DNA of 64,000 nt from Alteromonas indica (GTDB lineage: Bacteria > Pseudomonadota > Gammaproteobacteria > Enterobacterales > Alteromonadaceae), in contig PYVY01000008.1 of assembly GCA_003056425.1 (NCBI GenBank), forward strand, positions 62,001-126,000. The letters are read 5' to 3'. A program made the position numbers and the translations under genes. Positions 1 to 8,300 of the stretch are shown piece after piece. The notes below the pieces were generated by a model, which saw nothing but the letters and a program-made list of their open reading frames with translations, was not told the origin of the DNA and did no database searches. Numbering within the stretch: the first letter of the stretch is position 1; every line of letters starts with the position of its first letter.

Positions 1-276
1 GACGGTAAGTGCGGCAATGGACGCATCGTATTGGCCCTGCTCAAGCCCACTGATTAACGCATCCAAATCGGTTTCCACATAGCGGTAACTGATATCCAAT
101 TCATCGGCTATCTGCTCGAACAGTTCAATGCTAATACCGGCAAACTCACCTTGCTCGTTTTTGATAACAAAGGGGGGCGCTTGTTTGGTGGCAATGACCA
201 TTTCATCAGATTGGGCCTGGCTGTTGAGCGAAAAACACCCAAGCGTCATCAGTAGGGCAACTATCACTTTGTACAT
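1..276 (-). CDS. Periplasmic substrate-binding protein, family 3 (C-terminus beyond window)
   Basis: Only the first 92 codons lie in the window; the gene runs off the left edge. It starts with a signal peptide (MYKVIVALLMTLGCFSLNSQA) and continues into the first lobe of a family 3 solute-binding fold: an ATKQAPPFVIK strand, then GEFAGISIELFEQIADEL, then a DALISGLEQGQYDASIAALTV segment typical of amino-acid-binding proteins and bacterial glutamate-receptor-like proteins. I chose the ATG at 276 because AAGGA sits about five bases upstream; an in-frame ATG at 282 overlaps that site. The ligand cannot be inferred, and whether a channel domain or an ABC partner follows is outside the window. Confidence 0.8.
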   Translation of the reverse strand, partial: MYKVIVALLMTLGCFSLNSQAQSDEMVIATKQAPPFVIKNEQGEFAGISIELFEQIADELDISYRYVETDLDALISGLEQGQYDASIAALTV

Positions 277-375
277 AAGCATCCTTAGGGTTGCTAAAAC
301 ATTAATAAATTCAATAGGCTTTTTACCCGCTGTGGGTAAAAGCTGTTCAGTTTTTGCCGGATAAACAGAGCCGGG

Positions 376-1215
376 TTATGGCCGCTCAGGTACCACGCTT
401 GGGTGCAAAGACTGCGCCATCAACCAGGAAAGGAAATCTTCCTCTGATAACGCTTTGTCCCACGAATTGTGATTTGTCGCAGGATATACTTTGCGTTTAA
501 TGTAATGAATTTTACCCTGGGCAGCGTTAGCTACTGCGGCTGATAGCGCAGGAACCACGATATCGTCATCGGCTCCGTGATATATACGTAAACTCAGGCT
601 CTCACGATAGGCATTAACAATAGCCGGATTGGCCCCCGGGCAAATGGCAATGGCGGCAGCAAAGGTATCAGGCTGGCGGGCAAGTAACTCCAAGGTTCCC
701 ATACCACCCATAGATAGTCCGGCCACGTACACCCGCGAATTATCAATAAATCTTTTTTCGATAAGCCTGTCAGTGAGGGCCATTACGCCTTGCAGCGCAC
801 CGGTTGACGCTACCTCATTCGTGCCGGTATAAGGATAGTCAAAACGATAGGGCAGTGAAGACCGGTCGGCTTTCACTACAGCCCAGTAATCATCGCGGGG
901 GGCCTGCGGAAACACCACCACCGCAGGAAAGCGCGACTGCTGCTGTACAAACAACTGACCCCCATTGATGAGTTGGCGGGTATTGTCACTACCGCGCTCA
1001 CCGGCCCCATGTAAAAAAACGACTAACGGGTATTGTTTGGTTTCGTCAAAATGCGCGGGAAGCAATAAGCGATAGGGCATGGTGTGTCCGCGCCAATAGA
1101 ATGTACGTTTTAGGTATTGCTGTTGCCAACCAGTATCCGGCGCCGCATTTAGCGGTGTAACTAAGCAAAGAGCTAGCAGACCAACAGCAATTAATTCACG
1201 TATTCTTTTATCCAT
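376..1215 (-). CDS. Secreted alpha/beta hydrolase (PHB-depolymerase/feruloyl-esterase-like carboxylesterase)
   Basis: A 279-residue protein with an N-terminal signal peptide (about residues 1-24). It has the alpha/beta hydrolase plan: an oxyanion strand PLVVFLHGAGERG near residue 65, the nucleophile elbow GLSMGGMG near 167, the acid region YHGADDDIVV near 213 and a late histidine in ATNHNSW near 248. This arrangement is typical of prolyl-oligopeptidase-like esterases and extracellular carboxylesterases that hydrolyse esters of polymers or xenobiotics. The substrate cannot be told from sequence. It has no close operon partner; the neighbour on the same strand is the solute-binding protein about 100 bp downstream. 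Confidence 0.75.
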   Translation of the reverse strand: MDKRIRELIAVGLLALCLVTPLNAAPDTGWQQQYLKRTFYWRGHTMPYRLLLPAHFDETKQYPLVVFLHGAGERGSDNTRQLINGGQLFVQQQSRFPAVVVFPQAPRDDYWAVVKADRSSLPYRFDYPYTGTNEVASTGALQGVMALTDRLIEKRFIDNSRVYVAGLSMGGMGTLELLARQPDTFAAAIAICPGANPAIVNAYRESLSLRIYHGADDDIVVPALSAAVANAAQGKIHYIKRKVYPATNHNSWDKALSEEDFLSWLMAQSLHPSVVPERP

Positions 1216-1842
1216 ATTCTAGCCTGTGAACTGGGTATTATTGGGTTAACATAGCAGGCATAATCGGCAAAAGTAACCAGCAAAGTCAGCAGGGAAAAAC
1301 AAAAGCCCGGTTGTTACCGGCTGTGTACCCGGTGGTTGAAAAAGGGCTGATACTTGCTATTGGCGATAACCTTTCCCTGGCGGTATGTGTTTTTTTAATT
1401 ATTGCACATTTTTTTCTTGGCCTGGTTTATTGATGCAAACAGACTGGATAAAGCGCCGCCGCGTTCCTTCACCAAAAGGCTGTATTGCTTGCAGGGCAAG
1501 GGCGACAGCGAAATAAGTCGCTGTGGTTATGCTATTGCTGTAGCGATCTGGGCAGCCCGGTTACGGCGGCAATACCCCCGAAAATATGCATTCATTCTAA
1601 AAAGAACAAAGATTAGGCTGGCGCATCGGAAAAAACGGTGCTAGTATTTGTCTCGCCTTTAGAAGGTTCTATTTCTATTTGATAAATGCTTCTTTACGTT
1701 AGTTTCTTGTTAGTCCCCTCGTGCGATTCACATTTAGACGTCTACCGATTTAAGCCTGCTGCAAAACAGATAGCCCTTCAGTGCATAGCTGGATGTTTAA
1801 ACGCATCCAACAAATTATTATTTATTCTCCAAGGAGTTATCC
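1216..1842. other. Intergenic region upstream of the cold-shock gene
   Basis: This 627 bp stretch has no convincing gene; open frames in it show no recognisable protein pattern. The part nearest the cold-shock gene probably holds its promoter and a long leader, as is usual for cspA-type genes. I could not pick out a definite -35/-10 pair or a cold box. Confidence 0.5.
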
Positions 1843-2049
1843 ATGTCTACAACAGGCACAGTAAAATGGTTCGATGAAACTAAAGGTTTCGGTTTTATTA
1901 CACAAGCTGACGGCGGCAAGGACGTTTTCGTTCATTTCCGTTCTATCAAATCTGAAGGTTTCCGTACTCTGACTGAAGGTCAAGAAGTACAGTTTACCGT
2001 AGAACAGGGCAATAAAGGTCCTCAGGCAGCCGACGTGGTTGTTCTGTAA
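1843..2049 (+). CDS. cspA: CspA-family cold-shock protein
   Basis: A 68-residue single cold-shock domain, the usual family length. It carries RNP1 (KGFGFITQ, about residues 14-21) and RNP2 (VFVHFRSI, about 28-35), which bind single-stranded RNA or DNA and melt structure at low temperature. The start is preceded by AAGGAG at ideal spacing. A strong terminator follows at once. The next gene on the same strand is the RNA helicase RhlE, so two RNA-remodelling, cold-related functions sit side by side. Which CspA paralogue this is cannot be fixed, so the symbol is family level. Confidence 0.93.
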   Translation: MSTTGTVKWFDETKGFGFITQADGGKDVFVHFRSIKSEGFRTLTEGQEVQFTVEQGNKGPQAADVVVL

Positions 2050-2064
2050 GCTATTGCTTTCTAG

Positions 2065-2094
2065 TTGCAGGCACACCGTGTGCCTGCAATTTTC
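2065..2094 (+). terminator. Rho-independent terminator after cspA
   Basis: An 11-bp perfect stem (TTGCAGGCACA / TGTGCCTGCAA) with a 3-nt loop, followed by TTTTCC. It begins 15 bp after the cspA stop codon and separates it from rhlE. Confidence 0.85.
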
Positions 2095-2151
2095 CTCTCT
2101 TCATATTTTACAATTACCCCCCCTTTTCTATTATCGCCATCCGAGGTATTA

Positions 2152-3483
2152 ATGTCGTTTTCCCAGTTGGGTCTGTCAGCCCCGCTTCAACAAGCTATTG
2201 AAAAACAGGGCTACACCACGCCATCTCCCATTCAGGAGCAAGCCATTCCTGCTATTTTGTCAGGAAAGGACGTACTGGCCGCTGCACAGACTGGAACTGG
2301 CAAAACTGCAGGCTTCGCCTTGCCATTGTTGCAACGTTTGGAGCAGGGTAATAAACCTGCTGCCAATCACATCCGTGCTCTTATCCTTACCCCTACCCGC
2401 GAACTGGCGGCTCAGGTAGAGCAGAGCGTACGTGAGTACAGCGAGTTCTTACCGCTGAAAACCGCCGTGGTATTTGGCGGCGTAGGAATTAATCCGCAAA
2501 TGAAGCAGTTGCGCGGTGGTATTGACGTACTGATTGCAACGCCAGGCCGTTTGCTCGATTTGTTTCAGCAAAATGCGGTGAAATTTAGCGCCCTTGAAAC
2601 ATTGGTGCTGGATGAAGCCGACCGTATGCTAGACATGGGTTTCATTCATGATATTAAGCGTATTTTAAAGCTGCTGCCGGCTAACCGTCAGACATTGCTG
2701 TTTTCTGCAACGTTTTCGCCTACGGTAACAGCTCTGGCTGAGTCAATTACCAAACAACCGATAAAGTTGTCTACGGCGCCAGCGAATACCACGGTGGAAA
2801 AAATCGACCAGCGCTTAGTGCCGGTAGATAAAAACCGTAAAATACCTGCATTGATTTCGCTGGTTAAGCAGAATAAATGGTCTCAGGCGTTAGTCTTCAG
2901 CCGTACTAAGCATGGGGCTAACCGAATTGCCACCAAATTGGAATCCGCGGGTATAGCCAGTGCCGCTATTCATGGTAATAAAAGCCAGGGAGCCAGAACT
3001 AAAGCGCTAGCCGCCTTTAAAGATGGCTCTATTAAAGTGCTGGTGGCAACCGATATCGCAGCGCGCGGTATTGATATCAGTCAGCTACCTATAGTAGTTA
3101 ACCTGGATTTACCAAACACTGCTGCAGACTATGTGCATCGAATTGGCCGTACCGGTAGAGCTGGCGCATCTGGTCAGGCATGGTCACTGGTGAGCGCCGA
3201 TGAGCTTGATCAATTAAAAGACATTGAAACGTTGATTCAGCAATTGTTACCAAGACAGACGCTGGCAGGATTTGAGCCTCAATTGTCGGTAGCGCAAACT
3301 ACGTTATCGCCGCCTAAAAAAGCGAATAAACCGAAAAAGCCAAAAGCGGGCTTTAGCGGAGAGCGCGCAAACCCACGCGGGGGCAATGCGCGTTCCAACG
3401 GCGGCAATCGTGGTAATAATAGCGGCCAGGCCCGTCGTCGGCCGTCATTATCCACCCGGCGTAATACCGAAAAAAGTGTCTAA
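2152..3483 (+). CDS. rhlE: DEAD-box ATP-dependent RNA helicase RhlE
   Basis: A 443-residue DEAD-box helicase that unwinds RNA duplexes in ribosome assembly and RNA decay. Visible motifs: Q motif (GYTTPSPIQ, 20-28), Walker A AQTGTGKT (45-52), PTREL (81-85), ATPGR (129-133), DEAD (154-157), SAT, the ARGID motif and [10 protein letters not shown] in the second RecA domain. A basic Gly/Asn/Arg-rich tail follows, as in RhlE-type helicases. The frame is open further upstream, but the ATG at 2152 matches the family N-terminus (MSFSQLGLS) and has a GAGG site; the upstream extension overlaps the cspA terminator. Confidence 0.93.
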   Translation: MSFSQLGLSAPLQQAIEKQGYTTPSPIQEQAIPAILSGKDVLAAAQTGTGKTAGFALPLLQRLEQGNKPAANHIRALILTPTRELAAQVEQSVREYSEFLPLKTAVVFGGVGINPQMKQLRGGIDVLIATPGRLLDLFQQNAVKFSALETLVLDEADRMLDMGFIHDIKRILKLLPANRQTLLFSATFSPTVTALAESITKQPIKLSTAPANTTVEKIDQRLVPVDKNRKIPALISLVKQNKWSQALVFSRTKHGANRIATKLESAGIASAAIHGNKSQGARTKALAAFKDGSIKVLVATDIAARGIDISQLPIVVNLDLPNTAADYVHRIGRTGRAGASGQAWSLVSADELDQLKDIETLIQQLLPRQTLAGFEPQLSVAQTTLSPPKKANKPKKPKAGFSGERANPRGGNARSNGGNRGNNSGQARRRPSLSTRRNTEKSV

Positions 3484-3502
3484 TATTTCACGTTGAGATA
3501 CC

Positions 3503-3527
3503 AAAAGCAGCCTTCCGGCTGCTTTTT
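3503..3527 (+). terminator. Terminator after rhlE
   Basis: AAAAGCAGCC-TTCC-GGCTGCTTTTTT: a short GC stem with flanking A and T runs, so it could work in both directions. It lies 20 bp after the rhlE stop. Confidence 0.88.
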
Positions 3528-3609
3528 TGTTGGTTGGCAGCACAGCTATGTAACCAGTCGGTAGTGAGCTGATAGCCGCCAACGGCGTTGAATTGCATAA
3601 CGGTTATGC

Positions 3610-4467
3610 TCAGTAAAATAACCGAGGGTGGTGAACATGGCGCGTGGCTGGCGACATAGGTGTGGCATCATCGTCTTCCGGGTAGAGCGTGTTTATGGTA
3701 AGCCGGGGCTCTGAAACATACGCATTCGGCCCTAATGCCCCCACCGTCTGACTCACACTGAAAAACCGTTGCAGCTTGCCGTCAATTTCAAGCTCAATTC
3801 GAAAGCTAGCCATTGGTGCTAACTGGGCAGCCCGTTGGGCCCAGTTATCGGGTACCGCATTCGTGCGCATCAGACGTTCCAGTAAGGCCTCAATATCAGC
3901 ATCAGGACGCAGCAGCACTTCTTGTTGCATACTCATGAGTATCAATGAAAGGGCGTCCTGCAAGGCTCCGGAAGCGGGCTGGTTATTGTGTAAGCTAAAC
4001 AAAAAGTCAAAATGATTGGAGACCCCCGTCAGCGCATTATAGCCCACCATTGGCGTATAAAAATTAACCCAGCCTTTATTCACCATCATAATCTTCCCAC
4101 TGCTATTTATCAGTACAGAAGGGTAGGGGTCAAGTGCTCGCAAGGTTAGTTTCATGGCTTTACGTAACCACTTAAGTTCAGCGCTGTGAAAATCAACTTT
4201 GGCAGGTTGAGTGATAAAGCCGGCGGCGATAAGTAAATGGTGCGTGTCCCTTTCCAGCAAACCTAACTTATGGGCGAGTTTGTTGACCATCTCCATACTC
4301 GGGTGTACATGGCCATTTTCCATTCGGCTAATATGCCGGGGCGAAGAGTCGATGGCATAAGCCAGCGTCTCCTGACTTAAACCATACACAGCTCGCCAAA
4401 ATTTCAGCAAGTTACCGAAGGGGAGAGGGGGCGCTAAGGGCTTTCCAAATTGTGCATCCTGGCTCAT
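3610..4467 (-). CDS. XRE-family regulator with MmyB-like ligand-binding domain
   Basis: A 285-residue regulator. An N-terminal helix-turn-helix (LLKFWRAVYGLSQETLAYAI, then SSPRHISRMENGHVHPS, about residues 20-58) is followed by a MmyB-type sensor domain with PAS-like features (LRALDPYPSVLINSSGKIMMVN). It is divergent from the acyl-CoA dehydrogenase operon and probably controls it; MmyB-type regulators often neighbour short-chain dehydrogenase or fatty-acid genes, which fits. The inducer is unknown. I took the ATG at 4467; a GTG directly before it is an alternative. The palindrome between the two starts is a likely operator. Confidence 0.82.
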   Translation of the reverse strand: MSQDAQFGKPLAPPLPFGNLLKFWRAVYGLSQETLAYAIDSSPRHISRMENGHVHPSMEMVNKLAHKLGLLERDTHHLLIAAGFITQPAKVDFHSAELKWLRKAMKLTLRALDPYPSVLINSSGKIMMVNKGWVNFYTPMVGYNALTGVSNHFDFLFSLHNNQPASGALQDALSLILMSMQQEVLLRPDADIEALLERLMRTNAVPDNWAQRAAQLAPMASFRIELEIDGKLQRFFSVSQTVGALGPNAYVSEPRLTINTLYPEDDDATPMSPATRHVHHPRLFY

Positions 4468-4523
4468 CACGCGGTTAACGGTTCCTTATTCTATGTATAA
4501 ATTTGCTAGGCAAATAGCTAGTT

Positions 4524-4538
4524 TGACCTCTCAGGTCA
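4524..4538. promoter_or_regulatory. Candidate operator TGACCTCTCAGGTCA
   Basis: A perfect inverted repeat with 6-bp arms (TGACCT / AGGTCA) and a 3-bp spacer. It sits in the divergent promoter region between the XRE regulator (start 4467, minus) and the acyl-CoA dehydrogenase (start 4629, plus). Assignment to this regulator is inference from position and symmetry. Confidence 0.55.
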
Positions 4539-4628
4539 TGTTATCCCGACGTTAACCCGGGAACAATAAAATATACTTGGCGCTAACTCGAAAAGCAGCG
4601 CGTTGCGATAATCATGAATGAGGAATGT

Positions 4629-6434
4629 ATGGCGGTATCTTTGTTAAATGAACGAGATTTGGAATTTATGTTGTATGAGCTGTTTGACGCCGAACAGTTA
4701 TGCCAGCGCGCGCGTTTTAGCGAGCACAACAAAGAAACGTTTGATGCCGCCATGGAAACCGCAAAAGCCGTGGCTGAAAAATATCTGTTACCCATACGTC
4801 AGCAAACTGATTTAGTGAAGCCTGAATTTGACGGTAAAAAAGCCCATCTACTGCCAGCCATAAAAACCGCAATGCGTGCAGTGATAGACTCTGGCCTGGC
4901 CAGTGCCTCTGCTGACTTTGAGCACGGCGGTATGCAACTTCCCTCGCTAGTGGCGTGTGCAGTAAGTGCGCACCTTACTGCCTCAGGTATGAGTACAATG
5001 GGATACACCACGCTCACCAATGCTAACGCTAACCTCATTCAGGCACATGGTAGTGCGCAACAAATTGAGACCTGGGTTAAGCCAATGCGCGAAGGCCGGT
5101 TCACCGGCACCATGGCCATGACCGAACCAGGCGCAGGCTCCGGGCTTGCGGACCTTATTACACGCGCGGTAAAACAGGATGACGGCACCTATCGTATTAC
5201 CGGCAACAAAATATACATCTCTGGTGGCGATCACGATTTAAGTGAGAATATCGTGCATTTGGTTCTGGCCCGAGTAAAAGGGGCTCCGGCAGGGGTAAAA
5301 GGTATTTCTTTATTTATCGTACCTAAGATAATGGTTAACAACGACGGTACCTTAGGGCAGCCCAACGATATGGCACTGGCAGGACTGTTTCACAAAATGG
5401 GGGGCCATGCGATTACCTCCACCGCGTTAAGTTTTGGCGAAAATGAGGGGGCAGTAGGCTATTTGGTGGGCCAACAGAACAAAGGGCTCACATATATGTT
5501 CCACATGATGAACGAAGCGCGGTTGTTTGTAGGAATGGGGGCTACCGTAATGGCGTTGGCGGGGTATCAGTACTCTCTGAACTATGCCAAAGAGCGCCCC
5601 CAGGGGCGTCTAATGGCAGAAAAGAACCCAGCCTCTGCGCCGGTGAATATTATTGAACACAGCGATGTGAAACGGATGCTTCTGGCCCAAAAAGCGTATG
5701 CAGAAGGAGCGCTTGCGCTATGTTTATTTGGCGCTCGTTTACATGATGACGAAAAAACTCAGCCGGAAGAATCCGCCCGGTTGGCGGCGCATACCTTACT
5801 GGACTTTCTGACCCCTGTAATAAAATCATGGCCATCCGAGTTCGGGTTAAAGGCGAACCATTACGCCATTCAGGTATTGGGGGGCGCGGGCTACACCAAT
5901 GAACACCCGGTAGAGATGTTTTACCGCGAAAATCGTCTTAATCCTATCCACGAGGGGACCACCGGAATTCAGTCGCTTGACTTGCTTGGCCGCAAAGTAC
6001 CAATGAATAAATTCGCCGGATACCGGGCTTGCCTTGAAGCCATAGAGGCTACCTGCCAGGAGGCCACTGAACAGTCAAAACTAAAGCCTTACGCAGACCA
6101 GTTACAGCATGCGCTCCAAACATTGGATAGCGCAACTCAAGCGGTAATGGGGGCAACGCAAACTATGAATATGGACGCAGCGTTTGCAAATTCTGCTAAA
6201 TACCTGGATATCTTCGGTCATGTAGTGATTGCCTGGATGTGGCTAAAGCAGGGCATTAAGGCCCAGCAGGCTTTAGCTTCCAGCCTGCACACTACCGATT
6301 ACGATTTTTATCAGGGTAAGTTGCACACAATGCAGTTTTTCTTTCGCAGTGAACTGCCGGAGATTGAGCACTGGGCCAGCCTTGTCAGGCGTCTTGATAC
6401 TACGAATTACGATATGCAAACGGCCTGGTTTTAA
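4629..6434 (+). CDS. Acyl-CoA dehydrogenase, long (about 600 aa) FadE-like family
   Basis: A flavoprotein of 601 residues that oxidises acyl-CoA to trans-2-enoyl-CoA, the first step of beta-oxidation. Signatures: TEPGAGSGLADL (FAD/substrate loop), QVLGGAGYTNEHP and IHEGTTGIQSLDLLGRK, whose Glu is at the catalytic-base position of this subgroup, plus a C-terminal extension as in long-form dehydrogenases. I prefer the ATG at 4629 with GAGGA five bases upstream over the ATG at 4614. It is first in an operon with a MaoC hydratase and an SDR dehydrogenase, which supply the next two steps. Confidence 0.9.
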   Translation: MAVSLLNERDLEFMLYELFDAEQLCQRARFSEHNKETFDAAMETAKAVAEKYLLPIRQQTDLVKPEFDGKKAHLLPAIKTAMRAVIDSGLASASADFEHGGMQLPSLVACAVSAHLTASGMSTMGYTTLTNANANLIQAHGSAQQIETWVKPMREGRFTGTMAMTEPGAGSGLADLITRAVKQDDGTYRITGNKIYISGGDHDLSENIVHLVLARVKGAPAGVKGISLFIVPKIMVNNDGTLGQPNDMALAGLFHKMGGHAITSTALSFGENEGAVGYLVGQQNKGLTYMFHMMNEARLFVGMGATVMALAGYQYSLNYAKERPQGRLMAEKNPASAPVNIIEHSDVKRMLLAQKAYAEGALALCLFGARLHDDEKTQPEESARLAAHTLLDFLTPVIKSWPSEFGLKANHYAIQVLGGAGYTNEHPVEMFYRENRLNPIHEGTTGIQSLDLLGRKVPMNKFAGYRACLEAIEATCQEATEQSKLKPYADQLQHALQTLDSATQAVMGATQTMNMDAAFANSAKYLDIFGHVVIAWMWLKQGIKAQQALASSLHTTDYDFYQGKLHTMQFFFRSELPEIEHWASLVRRLDTTNYDMQTAWF

Positions 6435-6474
6435 CCCTGAGGCAGCGTAGCTTGCCTCATTATAAGGATCGGCG

Positions 6475-6963
6475 ATGAAAACGGTTACTCAACAAGAAAT
6501 GTTAAATAGCGTGGGAACGGTACTTGCGCCCACAGACTGGTTCACTATTACCCAGCAGCAAATTAATGCGTTTGCAGATTGCACACATGATCATCAATTT
6601 ATTCATGTGGATGAGCAACAAGCCAGCCAAACCCCGTTCGGCAGCACAATTGCCCATGGATTTTTGACGTTGTCGATGTTGTCGCATTTTGCGGAATCAT
6701 TCAGCTTGCAGGTGGAAGGGATAACCATGGGCATCAATTACGGTTTCGATAAAGTCCGGTTTATTGCGCCGGTCGCTGTAAACAGCCGAATCCGGTGCCA
6801 TGCAAAAGTACTGGCTGTCAGTGAAGACAAACCTCACCAGTTTAAAGTAACCCATGAAGTCACTATAGAAATTGAAGGGAACGAGAAACCGGCGTTGATA
6901 GCGCATTGGATTGGTTTGCAGTTAGTCAGTGATACCTCACTACACCAAGCACAGGGGCAATAG
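6475..6963 (+). CDS. MaoC-family (R)-specific enoyl-CoA hydratase
   Basis: A 162-residue hot-dog protein. The hydratase-2 motif is visible as FADCTHDHQFIHVDEQQA (about residues 33-50), with the Asp and His expected to activate water, followed by FGSTIAHGFLTLSML, the usual second family block. It should hydrate the enoyl-CoA made by the upstream dehydrogenase to a 3-hydroxyacyl-CoA. The start has an AAGGATCGG site upstream, and only 3 bp separate its stop from the next gene, so it is translated within the operon. Confidence 0.88.
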   Translation: MKTVTQQEMLNSVGTVLAPTDWFTITQQQINAFADCTHDHQFIHVDEQQASQTPFGSTIAHGFLTLSMLSHFAESFSLQVEGITMGINYGFDKVRFIAPVAVNSRIRCHAKVLAVSEDKPHQFKVTHEVTIEIEGNEKPALIAHWIGLQLVSDTSLHQAQGQ

Positions 6964-6966
6964 AAT

Positions 6967-7890
6967 ATGACAGTTTCATTTGAACATCAGGTGGCAATTG
7001 TCACCGGCGCAGGCAATGGTTTAGGCAGGTCTCATGCTCTGGCCCTTGCGGCACGTGGTGCGCGCGTGGTGGTGAACGACTTTGGCGGGCAACGCGACGG
7101 TACTGGTGGGTCGTCCCAGGCTGCTCAGGATGTGGTCGCTGAGATTGAAGCCGCAGGTGGAACGGCCATCGCCCATGGCGCTAATGTGGCTGATTATGCC
7201 CAGGTAAGTGATATGGTTAGCCACGCTATGCAACAGTGGGGGCGGGTAGATATTCTCATCAACAATGCTGGCATACTGCGGGATAAATCTTTCTCTAAAA
7301 TGGATATCGCTGATTTCGCCGCGGTCATGGATGTTCATGTAATGGGCACGGTTAACTGTACCAAAGCCGTGTGGGATATTATGCGTGAACAAAATTATGG
7401 GCGTATCCTGGTGACCACTTCATCCAGTGGTTTATACGGCAATTTCGGGCAATCAAATTACGGGGCGGCGAAAATGGCGGTCATCGGGTTAATGAATACA
7501 TTAGTTCTGGAAGGTGCGAAGCATAACATCCGCGTAAATGCGTTAGCCCCCACCGCAGGTACGCGCATGACCGCAGACCTGCTTCCAGCTGACATCTTCG
7601 CTATGCTCACTACCGAATCTGTTACCGCTGGGGCGTTAACGTTGTGCTCCGCCGAGGCCCCCAATCGGATGATTTTGTGTGCGGGCGTAGGCGGCTACGC
7701 CACTGCGCGCATTGTTGAAACCGAAGGTATATTTTTACCCGAAACAGAACAAAACCCCGAGACGGTGGCGGCTCACTTTAACGATATTCAAGACCCGCAC
7801 GGGCAGCATGAGCTTGCAAACGGCGGGAAGCAAGGCGAGAAGTTCTTGGCAAAGGCTATGGCCTATGTGCAGTCTCAGCAGCGCCAATAA
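6967..7890 (+). CDS. SDR-family 3-hydroxyacyl-CoA dehydrogenase (MFE-2-like)
   Basis: A 307-residue short-chain dehydrogenase. It has the TGxxxGxG dinucleotide site (GAGNGLGRSHA, about 15-25), the VVVNDFGG segment typical of peroxisomal multifunctional enzyme type 2 relatives, NNAG near 98 and the catalytic Ser with YGAAK (near 158-162). It should oxidise the hydroxyacyl-CoA from the MaoC step to a 3-ketoacyl-CoA. The C-terminal tail is longer than in simple FabG proteins, as in the MFE-2 group. The thiolase that would finish the cycle is present only as a remnant directly downstream. Confidence 0.87.
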   Translation: MTVSFEHQVAIVTGAGNGLGRSHALALAARGARVVVNDFGGQRDGTGGSSQAAQDVVAEIEAAGGTAIAHGANVADYAQVSDMVSHAMQQWGRVDILINNAGILRDKSFSKMDIADFAAVMDVHVMGTVNCTKAVWDIMREQNYGRILVTTSSSGLYGNFGQSNYGAAKMAVIGLMNTLVLEGAKHNIRVNALAPTAGTRMTADLLPADIFAMLTTESVTAGALTLCSAEAPNRMILCAGVGGYATARIVETEGIFLPETEQNPETVAAHFNDIQDPHGQHELANGGKQGEKFLAKAMAYVQSQQRQ

Positions 7891-8128
7891 CCGGCCGATA
7901 GTGGGTTTAGTGGCCCGCACCGCCATCGGCAAAGCGCTACTTGATGGGTTTAATAATACCGCCGCTATCTTATAATATGCAGCGGTGGTTAATGCAGCGA
8001 TACAGGGGGTGGGGAGCGCCCCGACGAACCTGGAAACGGTATCTTCGGGCAGCTACGTAGCACAGTGCTTTTGCGTACCCGACCGACCCGCTGCACTTTC
8101 GGGCCGTGGCTATCGCAGTACCTGCTAA
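7886..8128 (+). pseudogene. Decayed acetyl-CoA acyltransferase (thiolase) N-terminal remnant
   Basis: One reading frame directly after the SDR gene reads PIVGLVARTAIGKALLDGF-NNTAAIL, a TAA stop at 7973, then AAVVNAAIQGVGSAPTNLETVSS. This follows the start of thiolases (V..VRTPIG.F.G....TAAIDLGA.VI.AAIERA....VDEV) with the stop inside it. No start codon of its own is clear, and beyond about 8060 similarity is lost and the active-site Cys block is absent. It lies where a thiolase would complete the beta-oxidation operon. Seen: the frame and the stop. Inferred: thiolase ancestry. Confidence 0.6.
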
Positions 8129-8300
8129 ATGAAACCTTAGCTGCTGTACATGCGGAACAGTTTCAGCCGCCTAGCCCAGGCGAATAGCTTTTCGCCGAAT
8201 AAGCTAACCCGGTATGTCAGTTTAATCCGGCGCGTTAGTTACCAATACGATAGCCCCGCAGTCTGAGCTACCGTGCGCGAAGGCGGCAGACATAAGCTGG
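7891..8300. other. Gap holding the thiolase remnant
   Basis: Apart from the remnant at 7886-8128, nothing else is recognisable in this 410 bp stretch between convergent genes. Confidence 0.5.

Noticed and set aside
1837..2076. Minus-strand frame opposite the cold-shock gene
   Set aside because: It is a shadow of cspA and its terminator.
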